A stretch of 5,192 nt of DNA from JAGGYK01 sp034716155 (GCA_034716155.1 JAYEFR010000025.1:1-5192), one strand, 5' to 3'; shown: positions 1 through 5,192, counted from the stretch's first letter. Made by a program: numbers and translations. The notes: generated from the letters alone by a model not told the origin.

Positions 1-1442
1 CATTTATCATCGCTGCCCCCATCAAATAGAGGGGTCTTGTTGCTCCCGGTGTCATCTTCACCTTCTGCAAGCCCATCTTCCGGGGGGTTAGCTATTATGT
101 TTTCCGCCACTTCTCCTGGTATTGCAAAGTCAAGCTCAACATCCCTGTCTTCTGGTCTCCCCTCCCTGGTTTCGTGGTTTGCATCAGGGTCATTATAGGC
201 GACATCGAGGCACTCTCCATCCTCATGCTGGAGCATACGGCATTTAATAATCCCGGTGCCATCGCCGTTGTCCCATATAGCTATCCTCCTCCATTCCTGG
301 GGCCAGTCTATAATAGAGCATGTATTAATATCCCAGTATCCACTACCATTACCATCCTCCACCGCCTCAATATGATTTTCATGTGTATGACCATTTATAT
401 GGGCTATTACATTTTCATATGAGGCCAGAATATCTCTAAACTCCTCAGGAGGAATATTCTTACCAAAGCGTCTCTGAAACTCATTAAAGGGCCTAAATGA
501 CCTAGGCCCATGATGGGAAAAGATCAGGCAGAGCTTGTCTGGATTATCTTCTATCTCCGACTTCATCCATTCAAACTGTGCCCGGTTCAAGGTGCCTTTC
601 GAGAGATCACCTGCCCTATCGATAAGATCCCCATCATCAGCATCATAATTCGCGGTATTAAGCACAATGCAGTGTATGTATGGACTAGGATCAAAGCTGT
701 AGTATCCATCTTCAGCATCTTCTGGCCACCATGGTGTGGGGTATGATCTCTTGTAAATCTCAATGGTCTCATCCTGATAAGAAAGATCCTCAGCAGAGCA
801 ACTTAAATGTTCAATAAGGGGTGCTACTATATAATTAGCAATACTACCTTCATATATTACATCATGATTGCCTAACGCTACATACCAGGGTAAATCCAGG
901 CCCTTAGGATCCACAGGCTCCAGGTCGTAGTTCTCCCTGTAACCTCCTAGTTCTCCATCAGCTATCTCTATACACCATTTTAATTCATTCTCAAGGTCAG
1001 TATCTGTATGATCCCCTGTAGCCATAACAAAGGCCATGGGTTTTCCTTCGTGTTCTTTGTTTATAGATCGTATGGTAGAATCCCACCCAACACATGTCCA
1101 GGTGTCCTGTTCTCTGGATACCGTAGAAATCTTTTTGTCAAGTAGCTGCCCGAGGTAGATAGAACGCAAAGGATTAACCTTTAACTCCTCGGCACGTAGT
1201 TGATTCCCCTCATCTACTATATGGATATCTGAAACCTGGGCAAAATCTAAGATCTTGAAGTTATATCCAGTGGCATTTGAGATGTCAGGGGCAATGTCCA
1301 GATCATTCCTTGCAATCACATTGGAAGTGAAAATATTTGATAAAATCTTTAATGGATTTGAAAATACGAGCAGTGCACTGCCCGAACCGGTAATCTTTAA
1401 AAACCCCCGCCTTGTGATCTTGAAAAGGCCATCTTTGATCAT
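1..1442 (-). CDS. Tat-exported calcineurin-like metallophosphoesterase, C-terminus cut by window edge
   Basis: The reading frame is open for 480 codons plus two bases and meets no stop before the window edge, so the 3' end is missing. Residues 10-16 (TRRGFLK) match the twin-arginine signal (S/T)RRxFLK and are followed by a short hydrophobic stretch (about 17-28), which predicts folded export across the inner membrane. All metallophosphoesterase metal-site blocks are present in order: D72-I-H74, G143-D144 with D147, G191-N192-H193-D194, S309-H310-H311 and G351-H352-T353-H354, so a dinuclear metal centre should be intact. Long inserts separate the first three blocks. From memory this resembles the Tat-carrying PPA1498/RPA4764-type families. 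Residues from about 417 onward form an acidic, low-complexity tail. ATG 1442 is chosen because GAGGAGGT lies 5 nt upstream; an in-frame ATG at 1457 has no RBS. The substrate is unknown: phosphomonoester, phosphodiester or nucleotide are all possible. Confidence 0.9.
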   Translation of the reverse strand, partial: MIKDGLFKITRRGFLKITGSGSALLVFSNPLKILSNIFTSNVIARNDLDIAPDISNATGYNFKILDFAQVSDIHIVDEGNQLRAEELKVNPLRSIYLGQLLDKKISTVSREQDTWTCVGWDSTIRSINKEHEGKPMAFVMATGDHTDTDLENELKWCIEIADGELGGYRENYDLEPVDPKGLDLPWYVALGNHDVIYEGSIANYIVAPLIEHLSCSAEDLSYQDETIEIYKRSYPTPWWPEDAEDGYYSFDPSPYIHCIVLNTANYDADDGDLIDRAGDLSKGTLNRAQFEWMKSEIEDNPDKLCLIFSHHGPRSFRPFNEFQRRFGKNIPPEEFRDILASYENVIAHINGHTHENHIEAVEDGNGSGYWDINTCSIIDWPQEWRRIAIWDNGDGTGIIKCRMLQHEDGECLDVAYNDPDANHETREGRPEDRDVELDFAIPGEVAENIIANPPEDGLAEGEDDTGSNKTPLFDGGSDDK

Positions 1443-1447
1443 CCCAT

Positions 1448-1455
1448 ACCTCCTC
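1448..1455 (-). promoter_or_regulatory. Strong ribosome binding site of the metallophosphoesterase
   Basis: On the minus strand GAGGAGGT lies 5 nt before ATG 1442. It decides the start, because the upstream in-frame ATG at 1457 overlaps this site and has no Shine-Dalgarno of its own. The ATG at 1447 is out of frame and meets TGA after one codon. Confidence 0.8.
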
Positions 1456-1481
1456 ATAAATCAAATATTATAGATATAATA

Positions 1482-1497
1482 TGCAAACTCCATGCCC
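1482..1497 (-). promoter_or_regulatory. Candidate sigma-54 (-24/-12) promoter of the metallophosphoesterase
   Basis: Read on the minus strand, the 16 bases are GGGCATGGAGTTTGCA. The sigma-54 consensus is TGGCACG-N4-TTGCA. The invariant GG and GC are exactly 10 bases apart, the -12 block matches fully, and the -24 block differs at two positions (T to G, C to T). Transcription would start near 1471, leaving a leader of about 28 nt that holds the RBS. A TATAAT-like hexamer also sits at 1467-1472, but no recognisable -35 box lies 16-18 nt upstream of it. This is a pattern match only. Confidence 0.4.
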
Positions 1498-1521
1498 TTA
1501 AATGCAGCATTTTACCCTATG

Positions 1522-1558
1522 ATAACAAAGAGTTATAAACATCAAAACACCTTTTGAT
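1522..1558. repeat. Two small inverted repeats upstream of the metallophosphoesterase promoter
   Basis: ATCAAAA (1541-1547) and TTTTGAT (1552-1558) form a perfect 7-bp inverted repeat with a CACC spacer. Next to it, ATAAC (1522-1526) and GTTAT (1532-1536) form a 5-bp inverted repeat with an AAAGA spacer. They lie about 25-75 bases upstream of the -24/-12 candidate on the minus strand. That placement could suit an activator or operator site, but the arms are short and AT-rich, so chance is a real alternative. Confidence 0.3.
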
Positions 1559-1655
1559 ATAAATAAGGGAAATGTTTTACCATGTTTGATGAAATATTTT
1601 ATCCTCTATGTGCATTTCTCCTGTAGATGTATCTTCCAATCCCTGTCAGTAGTCC

Positions 1656-1678
1656 GTTGTATGTTGTCCGTTGTAAAA
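1656..1678 (+). repeat. GTTGTNN heptad array, left copy
   Basis: The 23 bases read as heptads GTTGTAT, GTTGTCC and GTTGTAA followed by AA. GTCCGTTGT occurs twice (1652-1660 and 1666-1674). The segment matches the minus strand of 2050-2072 at 20 of 23 positions. It looks like a short tandemly repeated heptamer of the kind dispersed in many bacterial genomes. Confidence 0.6.
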
Positions 1679-1728
1679 GCTCCAGATAGTAATGATCACC
1701 TTCCAATATACTACAAACCCCTGAAAAC

Positions 1729-1808
1729 TGATCCCCGATCCCTATTCCCATCGTTAGTTGTGGCCAGTAGGCCATGGCAGTTTATATGGAAATAGGGGTC
1801 GGGGATCA
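1729..1808. repeat. Long imperfect stem-loop (GATCCCCGA repeat) with a nested inner hairpin
   Basis: Positions 1729-1751 and 1786-1808 are 23-bp inverted arms with only two mismatches (at the T/C variants after TGATCCCCGA and after CCTATT), both of which still pair as G-U on one RNA strand. The 34-base loop holds a perfect inner inverted repeat, TGGCC (1761-1765) and GGCCA (1770-1774), with an AGTA spacer. AAAC at 1725-1728 can pair with GTTT at 1816-1819 if a 7-base bulge is allowed. The right arm and its flank (1781-1819) recur inverted at 5115-5161, which marks it as a dispersed repeat family. Transcripts from either strand could fold strongly here. A role in termination or mRNA 3'-end protection is possible but unproven. 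Confidence 0.75.
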
Positions 1809-1958
1809 GGGGTCGGTTTAAAGAGAAAGATAGAATAGATTCAATTCTTGAGACCTTTGCATAATTGAAGAGCCTATTCATTGCGAGGAGGGTTTTAGGC
1901 CGACGTGGCAATCCCATCGGTTGCAGGCACTTCGAGATTCTTCACTTCGCTTAAGCCC

Positions 1959-1975
1959 CCCACACTTCGTGTGGG
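1959..1975. repeat. Perfect 7-bp hairpin inside the MITE-like element
   Basis: CCCACAC (1959-1965) and GTGTGGG (1969-1975) pair across a TTC loop. It is not followed by a T tract on either strand, so it does not resemble an intrinsic terminator. Confidence 0.7.
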
Positions 1976-1976
1976 T

Positions 1977-2018
1977 CCCATATTTTGTCTTCGCTAACGC
2001 TCGCAATGACAATATGGG
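1977..2018. repeat. Right-half inverted repeat of the MITE-like element
   Basis: CCCATATT (1977-1984) and AATATGGG (2011-2018) are perfect 8-bp arms. GTC and GAC just inside them extend the stem by 3 bp if a 2-base bulge is allowed. The enclosed loop carries the TCGCAATGAC core, so the right half of the element folds by itself. Confidence 0.6.
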
Positions 2019-2049
2019 TATTATGCAAAGGTCTCATCCTATCTGAAGG

Positions 2050-2072
2050 TTTTGCAACGGACAACCCACAAC
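2050..2072 (-). repeat. GTTGTNN heptad array, right copy, inverted
   Basis: On the minus strand the bases read as heptads GTTGTGG, GTTGTCC and GTTGCAA followed by AA. They match the array at 1656-1678 at 20 of 23 positions, in opposite orientation. The array starts 5 bases beyond the stop codon of the dehydrogenase, so the inserted repeat material reaches almost to the coding sequence. Confidence 0.6.
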
Positions 2073-2077
2073 TCTTT

Positions 2078-3295
2078 TCACACAAAGGAAATCGCTGTCT
2101 TTATTGCCCTATTTTTCCCTTTGTTCATGTTCACCTCGATCATCTCTTTATATCCATCCAGCGGAAATTTATGTGTCAGTACCCCATCAAGATTGACCTT
2201 CCCCCTCTCCACAAGATCAATAGCTATTTCAAACGTGTGCTTCCTTTCTCCATTCACAGTATTGTAGGCATGAGCAAAGACCCCCTTTACAGTCTGTAAT
2301 TTTAGCCATAAAGGTGTCGGGTCGAGTTTTATATTGTTCCCAATACCTACAACACTTAAAACCCCGCCTGTGGCCATTATCCTCATGCTGTTATTCAGTG
2401 TCTCAGAATTCCCCACAGTATCAAAGACCTTTTCGAACCCACCCATCAATATATCTTTCCCCATAAGTGGGCGATAAGAGGTAGCCCCGGTTATCTCTAG
2501 TGTATGCCCAAAGATATCTCCATCGGTGATAATATTATCCGCCCCTTTCTTTAAAACAAATTCCGCATGAAATTCTGAAGGCTCGCTAACAGTGATATTG
2601 CACCCAATATCCAGTGCCCTTATTGACTGAACGATAAGAGAGCCTATAACACCACCGCCTATTATCAAAACCTTATCATCTTTATCCGGTCTGTTATCAA
2701 GCACTGCCTGAAGGGCCACCCCAAGTGGTTCTATCATAGCACCTGATTCATATGAAACTCTCTCTGGCAACTTAAAAACCTGGGTCTTGTGTGCCACAAG
2801 GTATGGGGCAAAACCACCGCCTATATCATGACATATACCTGTAAACATGCCCGCAGAAAAATTACCATGGGCAAACCTTTCACAATTTGCAGGCCTTCCC
2901 ATCCTACAACTCCTGCACTCAGGACTTATCCCCCTTGTGGCACAACCCAGATGAGGCGCAATAGTAACAATATCACCAACTCTTAGGTCTTTCACCTCCC
3001 TGCCAACCTCAATAATCTCTCCGGAGAGTTCATGGCCTAATATGCACGGAAATGAGGTGAAAGGAGTAGATGTAGGCGAGTCCTTCAAATAGATCAGATT
3101 GAGATCACTCCCACAAAACCCACAGAAAAAGGTCTTGATCTTGACCCAGTCTGCAGAAAGTAACCCTGGCTCAGGGACATCAACAAGCTTTATTGTTGCA
3201 AGGGGACTATCATAGTATAATCTTTTATTTATGGCCCCCAAAGATTTCAATGCAACAAACCTTGGGATTGAAACAAAAAATTGTAATGCCTTCAT
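2078..3295 (-). CDS. Zinc-dependent medium-chain alcohol/polyol dehydrogenase (MDR superfamily)
   Basis: This 405-residue cytoplasmic oxidoreductase should interconvert an alcohol (or 2-hydroxy-ketone/diol) and a carbonyl with NAD(P)(H). Catalytic zinc ligands are C61 in GFCGSD, H88-E89 in GHE, and probably E189 in MIEPLG. Four cysteines (C118, C127, C130, C138) suit a structural zinc lobe, but the first gap is eight residues instead of the usual two. The Rossmann motif is G213-x-G215-x-x-G218 (GGGVIG). Acidic E238 at the end of the second strand suggests NAD preference. At 405 residues it exceeds the usual 340-360 or so, mainly through an extra segment of roughly 20-25 residues near the N-terminus (about 6-30); I recall similar extensions in one zinc-dehydrogenase subfamily. 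ATG 3295 has GGAG (3303-3306) 7 nt upstream, inside the preceding gene, and lies one base after that gene's TAA, so translation is probably coupled. Butanediol, threonine or sorbitol-type substrates are all possible. Confidence 0.9.
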   Translation of the reverse strand: MKALQFFVSIPRFVALKSLGAINKRLYYDSPLATIKLVDVPEPGLLSADWVKIKTFFCGFCGSDLNLIYLKDSPTSTPFTSFPCILGHELSGEIIEVGREVKDLRVGDIVTIAPHLGCATRGISPECRSCRMGRPANCERFAHGNFSAGMFTGICHDIGGGFAPYLVAHKTQVFKLPERVSYESGAMIEPLGVALQAVLDNRPDKDDKVLIIGGGVIGSLIVQSIRALDIGCNITVSEPSEFHAEFVLKKGADNIITDGDIFGHTLEITGATSYRPLMGKDILMGGFEKVFDTVGNSETLNNSMRIMATGGVLSVVGIGNNIKLDPTPLWLKLQTVKGVFAHAYNTVNGERKHTFEIAIDLVERGKVNLDGVLTHKFPLDGYKEMIEVNMNKGKNRAIKTAISFV

Positions 3296-3296
3296 C

Positions 3297-4967
3297 TTAT
3301 CGCTCCATTTTCAACGAGTCCACAAATAGCAGGGTCGCAGGGCTTGTCACTGTAGGGTCAGTAAGCACATTTACGCAAGCCGGCTTATTAGATTCAATCG
3401 CCCTTTCAATGGCCGGGATGATCTCCTCATCCTTTGTAACAAATTCACCATAGCCACCCAGGGCCTCAGCCACCTTTTCATAGTGGACAACGCCCAATTC
3501 CGAACCTACCACCCGTTCATTCCCATAAGCTATCTCCTGGCCATGCTTGATCATCCCCCATGCCTGGTCATTTACCACCACACAGACAAAAGGTATATTA
3601 TGGCGAAGGGCTGTATCAAATTCCATGGCATTAAATCCCACGGACCCATCTCCGTTTATTACTATAACCAGCTTTTCCGGCCTTGCGACCTTCGCAGCTA
3701 TTCCAAAAGGAATCCCTGTCCCAAGGCATCCGAATAGACCACCTGCTGCTGCAATAACAGAGGATTTCTCTTTGGCATTTAGCCCTATTAATCCAAAATA
3801 GCTGGTATCACCGCCATCAATGATATAGATGGCATCATCACCTGCAGCCTTTTTTATCTGCTCCACAAGCCTTGCCGGATGTATAGGCTCTTTTGGGGTC
3901 CGCCTTTCCTTGATCTCACCTTCAATCAAAGGAAGATATGAATCTCTTAAGGCCTTTACCCAACTTGTACGGTCTCTTTTCTCCACCTCGGCATTTAATT
4001 CCTTTAATATAGATCCCATATCCCCAACAAGGCCAATGTCCGAACCCCTGTTTCTGTCTATCTCGGTGGCGTCAATATCTATTCGAATGACCTTTGCCTG
4101 GGGAAAACCCTCACCAAACATCAAAAGCCAGTTAAATCGAATCCCGAGGACAACAATGAGATCTGCCTGAGCCATGCCAGTCATCATGGCTGCCTGCCCC
4201 CCATCCCAGAGAGACAACGGATGGTCATCAGGTATAGCGCCCCTGCCATTATTAAGCAGAATAAAAGGCATACCTGTCGTATCTACAAAGGTTGCAAGCT
4301 CTTTATCACAATCGCTAAAGCCAATACCGCTTCCGCCGATTATCAACGGCCTGTCCGCCTCATTGATCAACCCGGCAGCTTCCTTGATTAAATCGATATC
4401 TGCTAAAATTTTGTATCTGAAGCTGCCCTTCTTGGGATAGACCACCTCTGCTTCATCAATACTTATGTTAAGAATATCAGGTGGCAATTCCAAAAATACC
4501 GGCCCGGGGCGACCTGATACTGCATGCCTGAATGCCTTTGAGAGATACTCCGGTATCCGCTTTATGTCATGGCACATACCGGACCACTTCACTACAGGTT
4601 TGATCATATCTGATTGATTCATCTCCTGAAGCGCCCCCCTCCCCCAATCCCTGATAGGAGCAGTGCCGGAAAGCACGACCATCGGGACATTATCAAGAAA
4701 GGCATTTACCACGCCTGTGAGCGAATTTGTAAACCCGGGCCCTGCTGTTACAAGACATACACCAGGACCGGCTTTAAATATAGACCATGAATGAGCCATC
4801 ATGGCTGCAGCCTGCTCATGCCTCACATCAATGATCTTTACCCCATACTCTAAAAACCCATCGTAGATCCTGTCAATATGACCTCCGGGGATAGAAAACA
4901 CCGTTGATACCCCCTCAACCTCTTTAAGATACCTTGCAACTAAATGACCTCCATAAATTTTACCCAT
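3297..4967 (-). CDS. Thiamine-diphosphate-dependent enzyme, acetolactate synthase-like
   Basis: This is a full-length, 556-residue member of the ThDP decarboxylase/acetolactate synthase superfamily, probably a cytoplasmic oligomer. The N-terminal pyrimidine-binding domain (about 1-170) carries the cofactor-activating E51 in RHEQAAAMMA and an ALS-like GALQE segment (111-115). The central domain spans about 190-325. The C-terminal diphosphate-binding domain (about 375-540) carries the Mg/ThDP motif from G439-D440-G441 to N466-D467, where D replaces the usual second N. Family reactions include acetolactate synthesis, 2-hydroxyacyl-CoA cleavage, oxalyl-CoA or sulfopyruvate decarboxylation and acyloin/diketone cleavage; the sequence alone does not choose among them. 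No ilvN-like small regulatory subunit gene is adjacent, which argues against a dedicated branched-chain biosynthetic enzyme. ATG 4967 has AAAGGAG 6 nt upstream. The TAA stop is one base before the dehydrogenase ATG, so the pair forms an operon. Confidence 0.92.
   Translation of the reverse strand: MGKIYGGHLVARYLKEVEGVSTVFSIPGGHIDRIYDGFLEYGVKIIDVRHEQAAAMMAHSWSIFKAGPGVCLVTAGPGFTNSLTGVVNAFLDNVPMVVLSGTAPIRDWGRGALQEMNQSDMIKPVVKWSGMCHDIKRIPEYLSKAFRHAVSGRPGPVFLELPPDILNISIDEAEVVYPKKGSFRYKILADIDLIKEAAGLINEADRPLIIGGSGIGFSDCDKELATFVDTTGMPFILLNNGRGAIPDDHPLSLWDGGQAAMMTGMAQADLIVVLGIRFNWLLMFGEGFPQAKVIRIDIDATEIDRNRGSDIGLVGDMGSILKELNAEVEKRDRTSWVKALRDSYLPLIEGEIKERRTPKEPIHPARLVEQIKKAAGDDAIYIIDGGDTSYFGLIGLNAKEKSSVIAAAGGLFGCLGTGIPFGIAAKVARPEKLVIVINGDGSVGFNAMEFDTALRHNIPFVCVVVNDQAWGMIKHGQEIAYGNERVVGSELGVVHYEKVAEALGGYGEFVTKDEEIIPAIERAIESNKPACVNVLTDPTVTSPATLLFVDSLKMER
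3303..3306 (-). promoter_or_regulatory. Dehydrogenase RBS within the end of the ThDP-enzyme gene
   Basis: GGAG lies within the last codons of the upstream gene, 7 nt before ATG 3295, and the upstream TAA falls between it and the start. Ribosomes terminating on the first gene can re-initiate directly on the second, which fits fixed-ratio expression of the two enzymes. Confidence 0.65.
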
Positions 4968-5073
4968 ACATCACTCCTTTATCAATTTTTCTTAAAAACC
5001 TGCATGTCCGCACAGCAGGCACAACCAAGGATGGAAATATTTCGGGATGTGGGGTTCTCTCACTTGCATCCAT
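4960..5073 (-). CDS. Possible small leader ORF overlapping the ThDP-enzyme start (doubtful)
   Basis: Starting at ATG 5073, a 37-residue frame runs to a TAA at 4960-4962 and overlaps the first 8 bases of the ThDP-enzyme gene. A purine-rich AGGAAAGGAGAG directly precedes it. A second ATG at 5069, in another frame, has AAAGGAG at the same 6-nt spacing as the downstream enzyme and would give 25 residues ending in a C-x-x-C-G-H stretch. I recognise neither peptide. Frames this short arise easily by chance, but a well-placed RBS and a stop overlapping the next start are what a translationally coupled leader would show. Otherwise this stretch is simply a 5' leader with no assigned promoter. Confidence 0.2.
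   Translation of the reverse strand: MDASERTPHPEIFPSLVVPAVRTCRFLRKIDKGVMYG
4974..4980 (-). promoter_or_regulatory. Ribosome binding site of the ThDP enzyme
   Basis: AAAGGAG on the minus strand is 6 nt before ATG 4967 and supports that start. An out-of-frame ATG at 4971 leads to TAA after three codons, so it cannot start the enzyme. Confidence 0.75.
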
Positions 5074-5114
5074 CTCTCCTTTCCTTACGTACCGAGAAAA
5101 ACATCCATCCCTGA

Positions 5115-5161
5115 AAACTGACCCCTTGGCTCTGATCCCCGACCCATCTTTTTCATATAAA
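5115..5161 (+). repeat. Second, inverted copy of the GATCCCCGACCC dispersed repeat
   Basis: The order AAACTGACCCC (5115-5125), an 8-base insert, TGATCCCCGACCC (5133-5145), a T-rich link and CATATAAA (5154-5161) reproduces the reverse complement of 1781-1819. That copy has AAACCGACCCC, TGATCCCCGACCC and CATATAAA without the insert. A partial TGATCCCC recurs at 5184-5191, at the window edge, so the element may continue to the right. The two copies bracket the two-gene operon in opposite orientation. Confidence 0.65.
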
Positions 5162-5192
5162 TACCTATCCCCCCAAAAAAATCTGATCCCCA

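Larger units (their letters stand above)
1849..2036. mobile_element. MITE-like element, 188 bp, perfect 17-bp terminal inverted repeats
   Basis: TGAGACCTTTGCATAAT at 1849-1865 is the exact reverse complement of 2020-2036. Inside is a second, nested pair, TCATTGCGAG (1878-1887) and CTCGCAATGA (2000-2009), plus two further hairpins. No transposase or credible ORF lies within, so any movement would need an enzyme supplied in trans. From memory, GAGACCTTTGCA-type ends occur on some insertion sequences, possibly IS5-like, and the TTGCGAG...CTCGCAATGACA core resembles widely dispersed bacterial palindromic repeats. Neither was checked. Flanks TTCT and TCCT give no clear target-site duplication. Confidence 0.7.
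1443..2077. other. Gene-free intergenic repeat island
   Basis: This stretch of about 635 bases separates the end of the dehydrogenase from the start of the metallophosphoesterase. The open frames in it (for example 1586-1795, 1711-1917 and 1985-2299) run across inverted repeats, look like no protein family and are not accepted. It holds, from left to right, the metallophosphoesterase promoter region, a heptad array, a long stem-loop, a MITE-like element and a second, inverted heptad array. I find no convincing intrinsic terminator for the operon ending at 2078. Hairpins exist, but none is followed by a strong minus-strand T tract. Confidence 0.75.

Noticed and set aside
174..746. Plus-strand open frames antisense to the metallophosphoesterase
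   Set aside because: The minus-strand frame carries all metallophosphoesterase motifs without interruption, so these are shadow frames.
1442..1457. In-frame upstream ATG at 1457 as the metallophosphoesterase start
   Set aside because: It would overlap the strong GAGGAGGT site and has no RBS upstream. It would add only five residues before the better-placed ATG at 1442.
1467..1480. TATAAT hexamers considered as sigma-70 -10 boxes for the metallophosphoesterase
   Set aside because: No recognisable -35 box lies at 16-18 nt, and the stretch is AT-rich enough for chance hits. The -24/-12 match just upstream is better.
1652..1678. Tandem GTCCGTT-type repeats considered as a CRISPR array
   Set aside because: The period is only 7 bases, there are no spacers and no cas genes.
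1729..1808. Stem-loop considered as a tRNA or riboswitch
   Set aside because: No anticodon arm, T-loop or CCA pattern is present, and a near-identical arm elsewhere in the window marks it as a dispersed repeat.
1711..1917. Open frame on the minus strand across the stem-loop and MITE-like element
   Set aside because: It is built from the inverted repeats themselves, resembles no protein, and would start inside the mobile element.
1959..1975. Hairpin considered as an intrinsic terminator for the operon
   Set aside because: The stem is strong, but neither strand has the T tract that should follow it.
1985..2299. Plus-strand open frames over the 3' end of the dehydrogenase
   Set aside because: They are antisense to a clearly conserved enzyme and begin within the MITE-like element; no family features or convincing RBS.

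Overview
The window looks like a chromosomal stretch of a Gram-negative-type bacterium. Purine-rich Shine-Dalgarno sites, a twin-arginine (Tat) signal, a possible sigma-54 promoter and dispersed palindromic repeats would fit a deltaproteobacterial (Desulfobacterota-like) genome. That placement is an inference from style and not a marker-based identification. All three well-supported genes are on the minus strand.

Layout in transcription order (right to left). Positions 5074-5192 hold a copy of a dispersed GATCCCCGACCC-type repeat and no clear gene. Positions 4968-5073 are a leader with a possible 37-codon ORF that overlaps the next start. Positions 3297-4967 encode a complete thiamine-diphosphate enzyme of the acetolactate synthase-like superfamily. 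One base later, 2078-3295 encodes a zinc-dependent medium-chain dehydrogenase. The two genes almost certainly form one translationally coupled operon. A C-C bond-forming, cleaving or decarboxylating ThDP enzyme next to a zinc alcohol/polyol dehydrogenase suggests a two-step module in which an acyloin, 2-hydroxy-ketone or aldehyde is made by one enzyme and oxidised or reduced by the other. The substrate cannot be read from the sequence.

Positions 1443-2077 (about 635 bases) contain no credible gene but are dense in repeats. Two inverted GTTGTNN heptad arrays (1656-1678 and 2050-2072) enclose a long imperfect stem-loop (1729-1808) and a 188-bp MITE-like element with perfect 17-bp terminal inverted repeats (1849-2036). 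The long stem-loop shares its right arm with the repeat at 5115-5161, in opposite orientation, so inverted repeat copies bracket the ThDP enzyme/dehydrogenase operon.

Positions 1-1442 hold the N-terminal 480 codons of a Tat-exported calcineurin-like metallophosphoesterase that runs off the left edge. Its upstream region carries a good RBS, a near-consensus -24/-12 (sigma-54) promoter candidate and small inverted repeats. It appears to be a separate transcription unit.

I see no RNA gene, CRISPR array, transposase or replication origin. No system here is clearly undescribed. The most distinctive parts are the nested repeat island, the repeat-bracketed operon and the putative sigma-54 control of an exported phosphoesterase.
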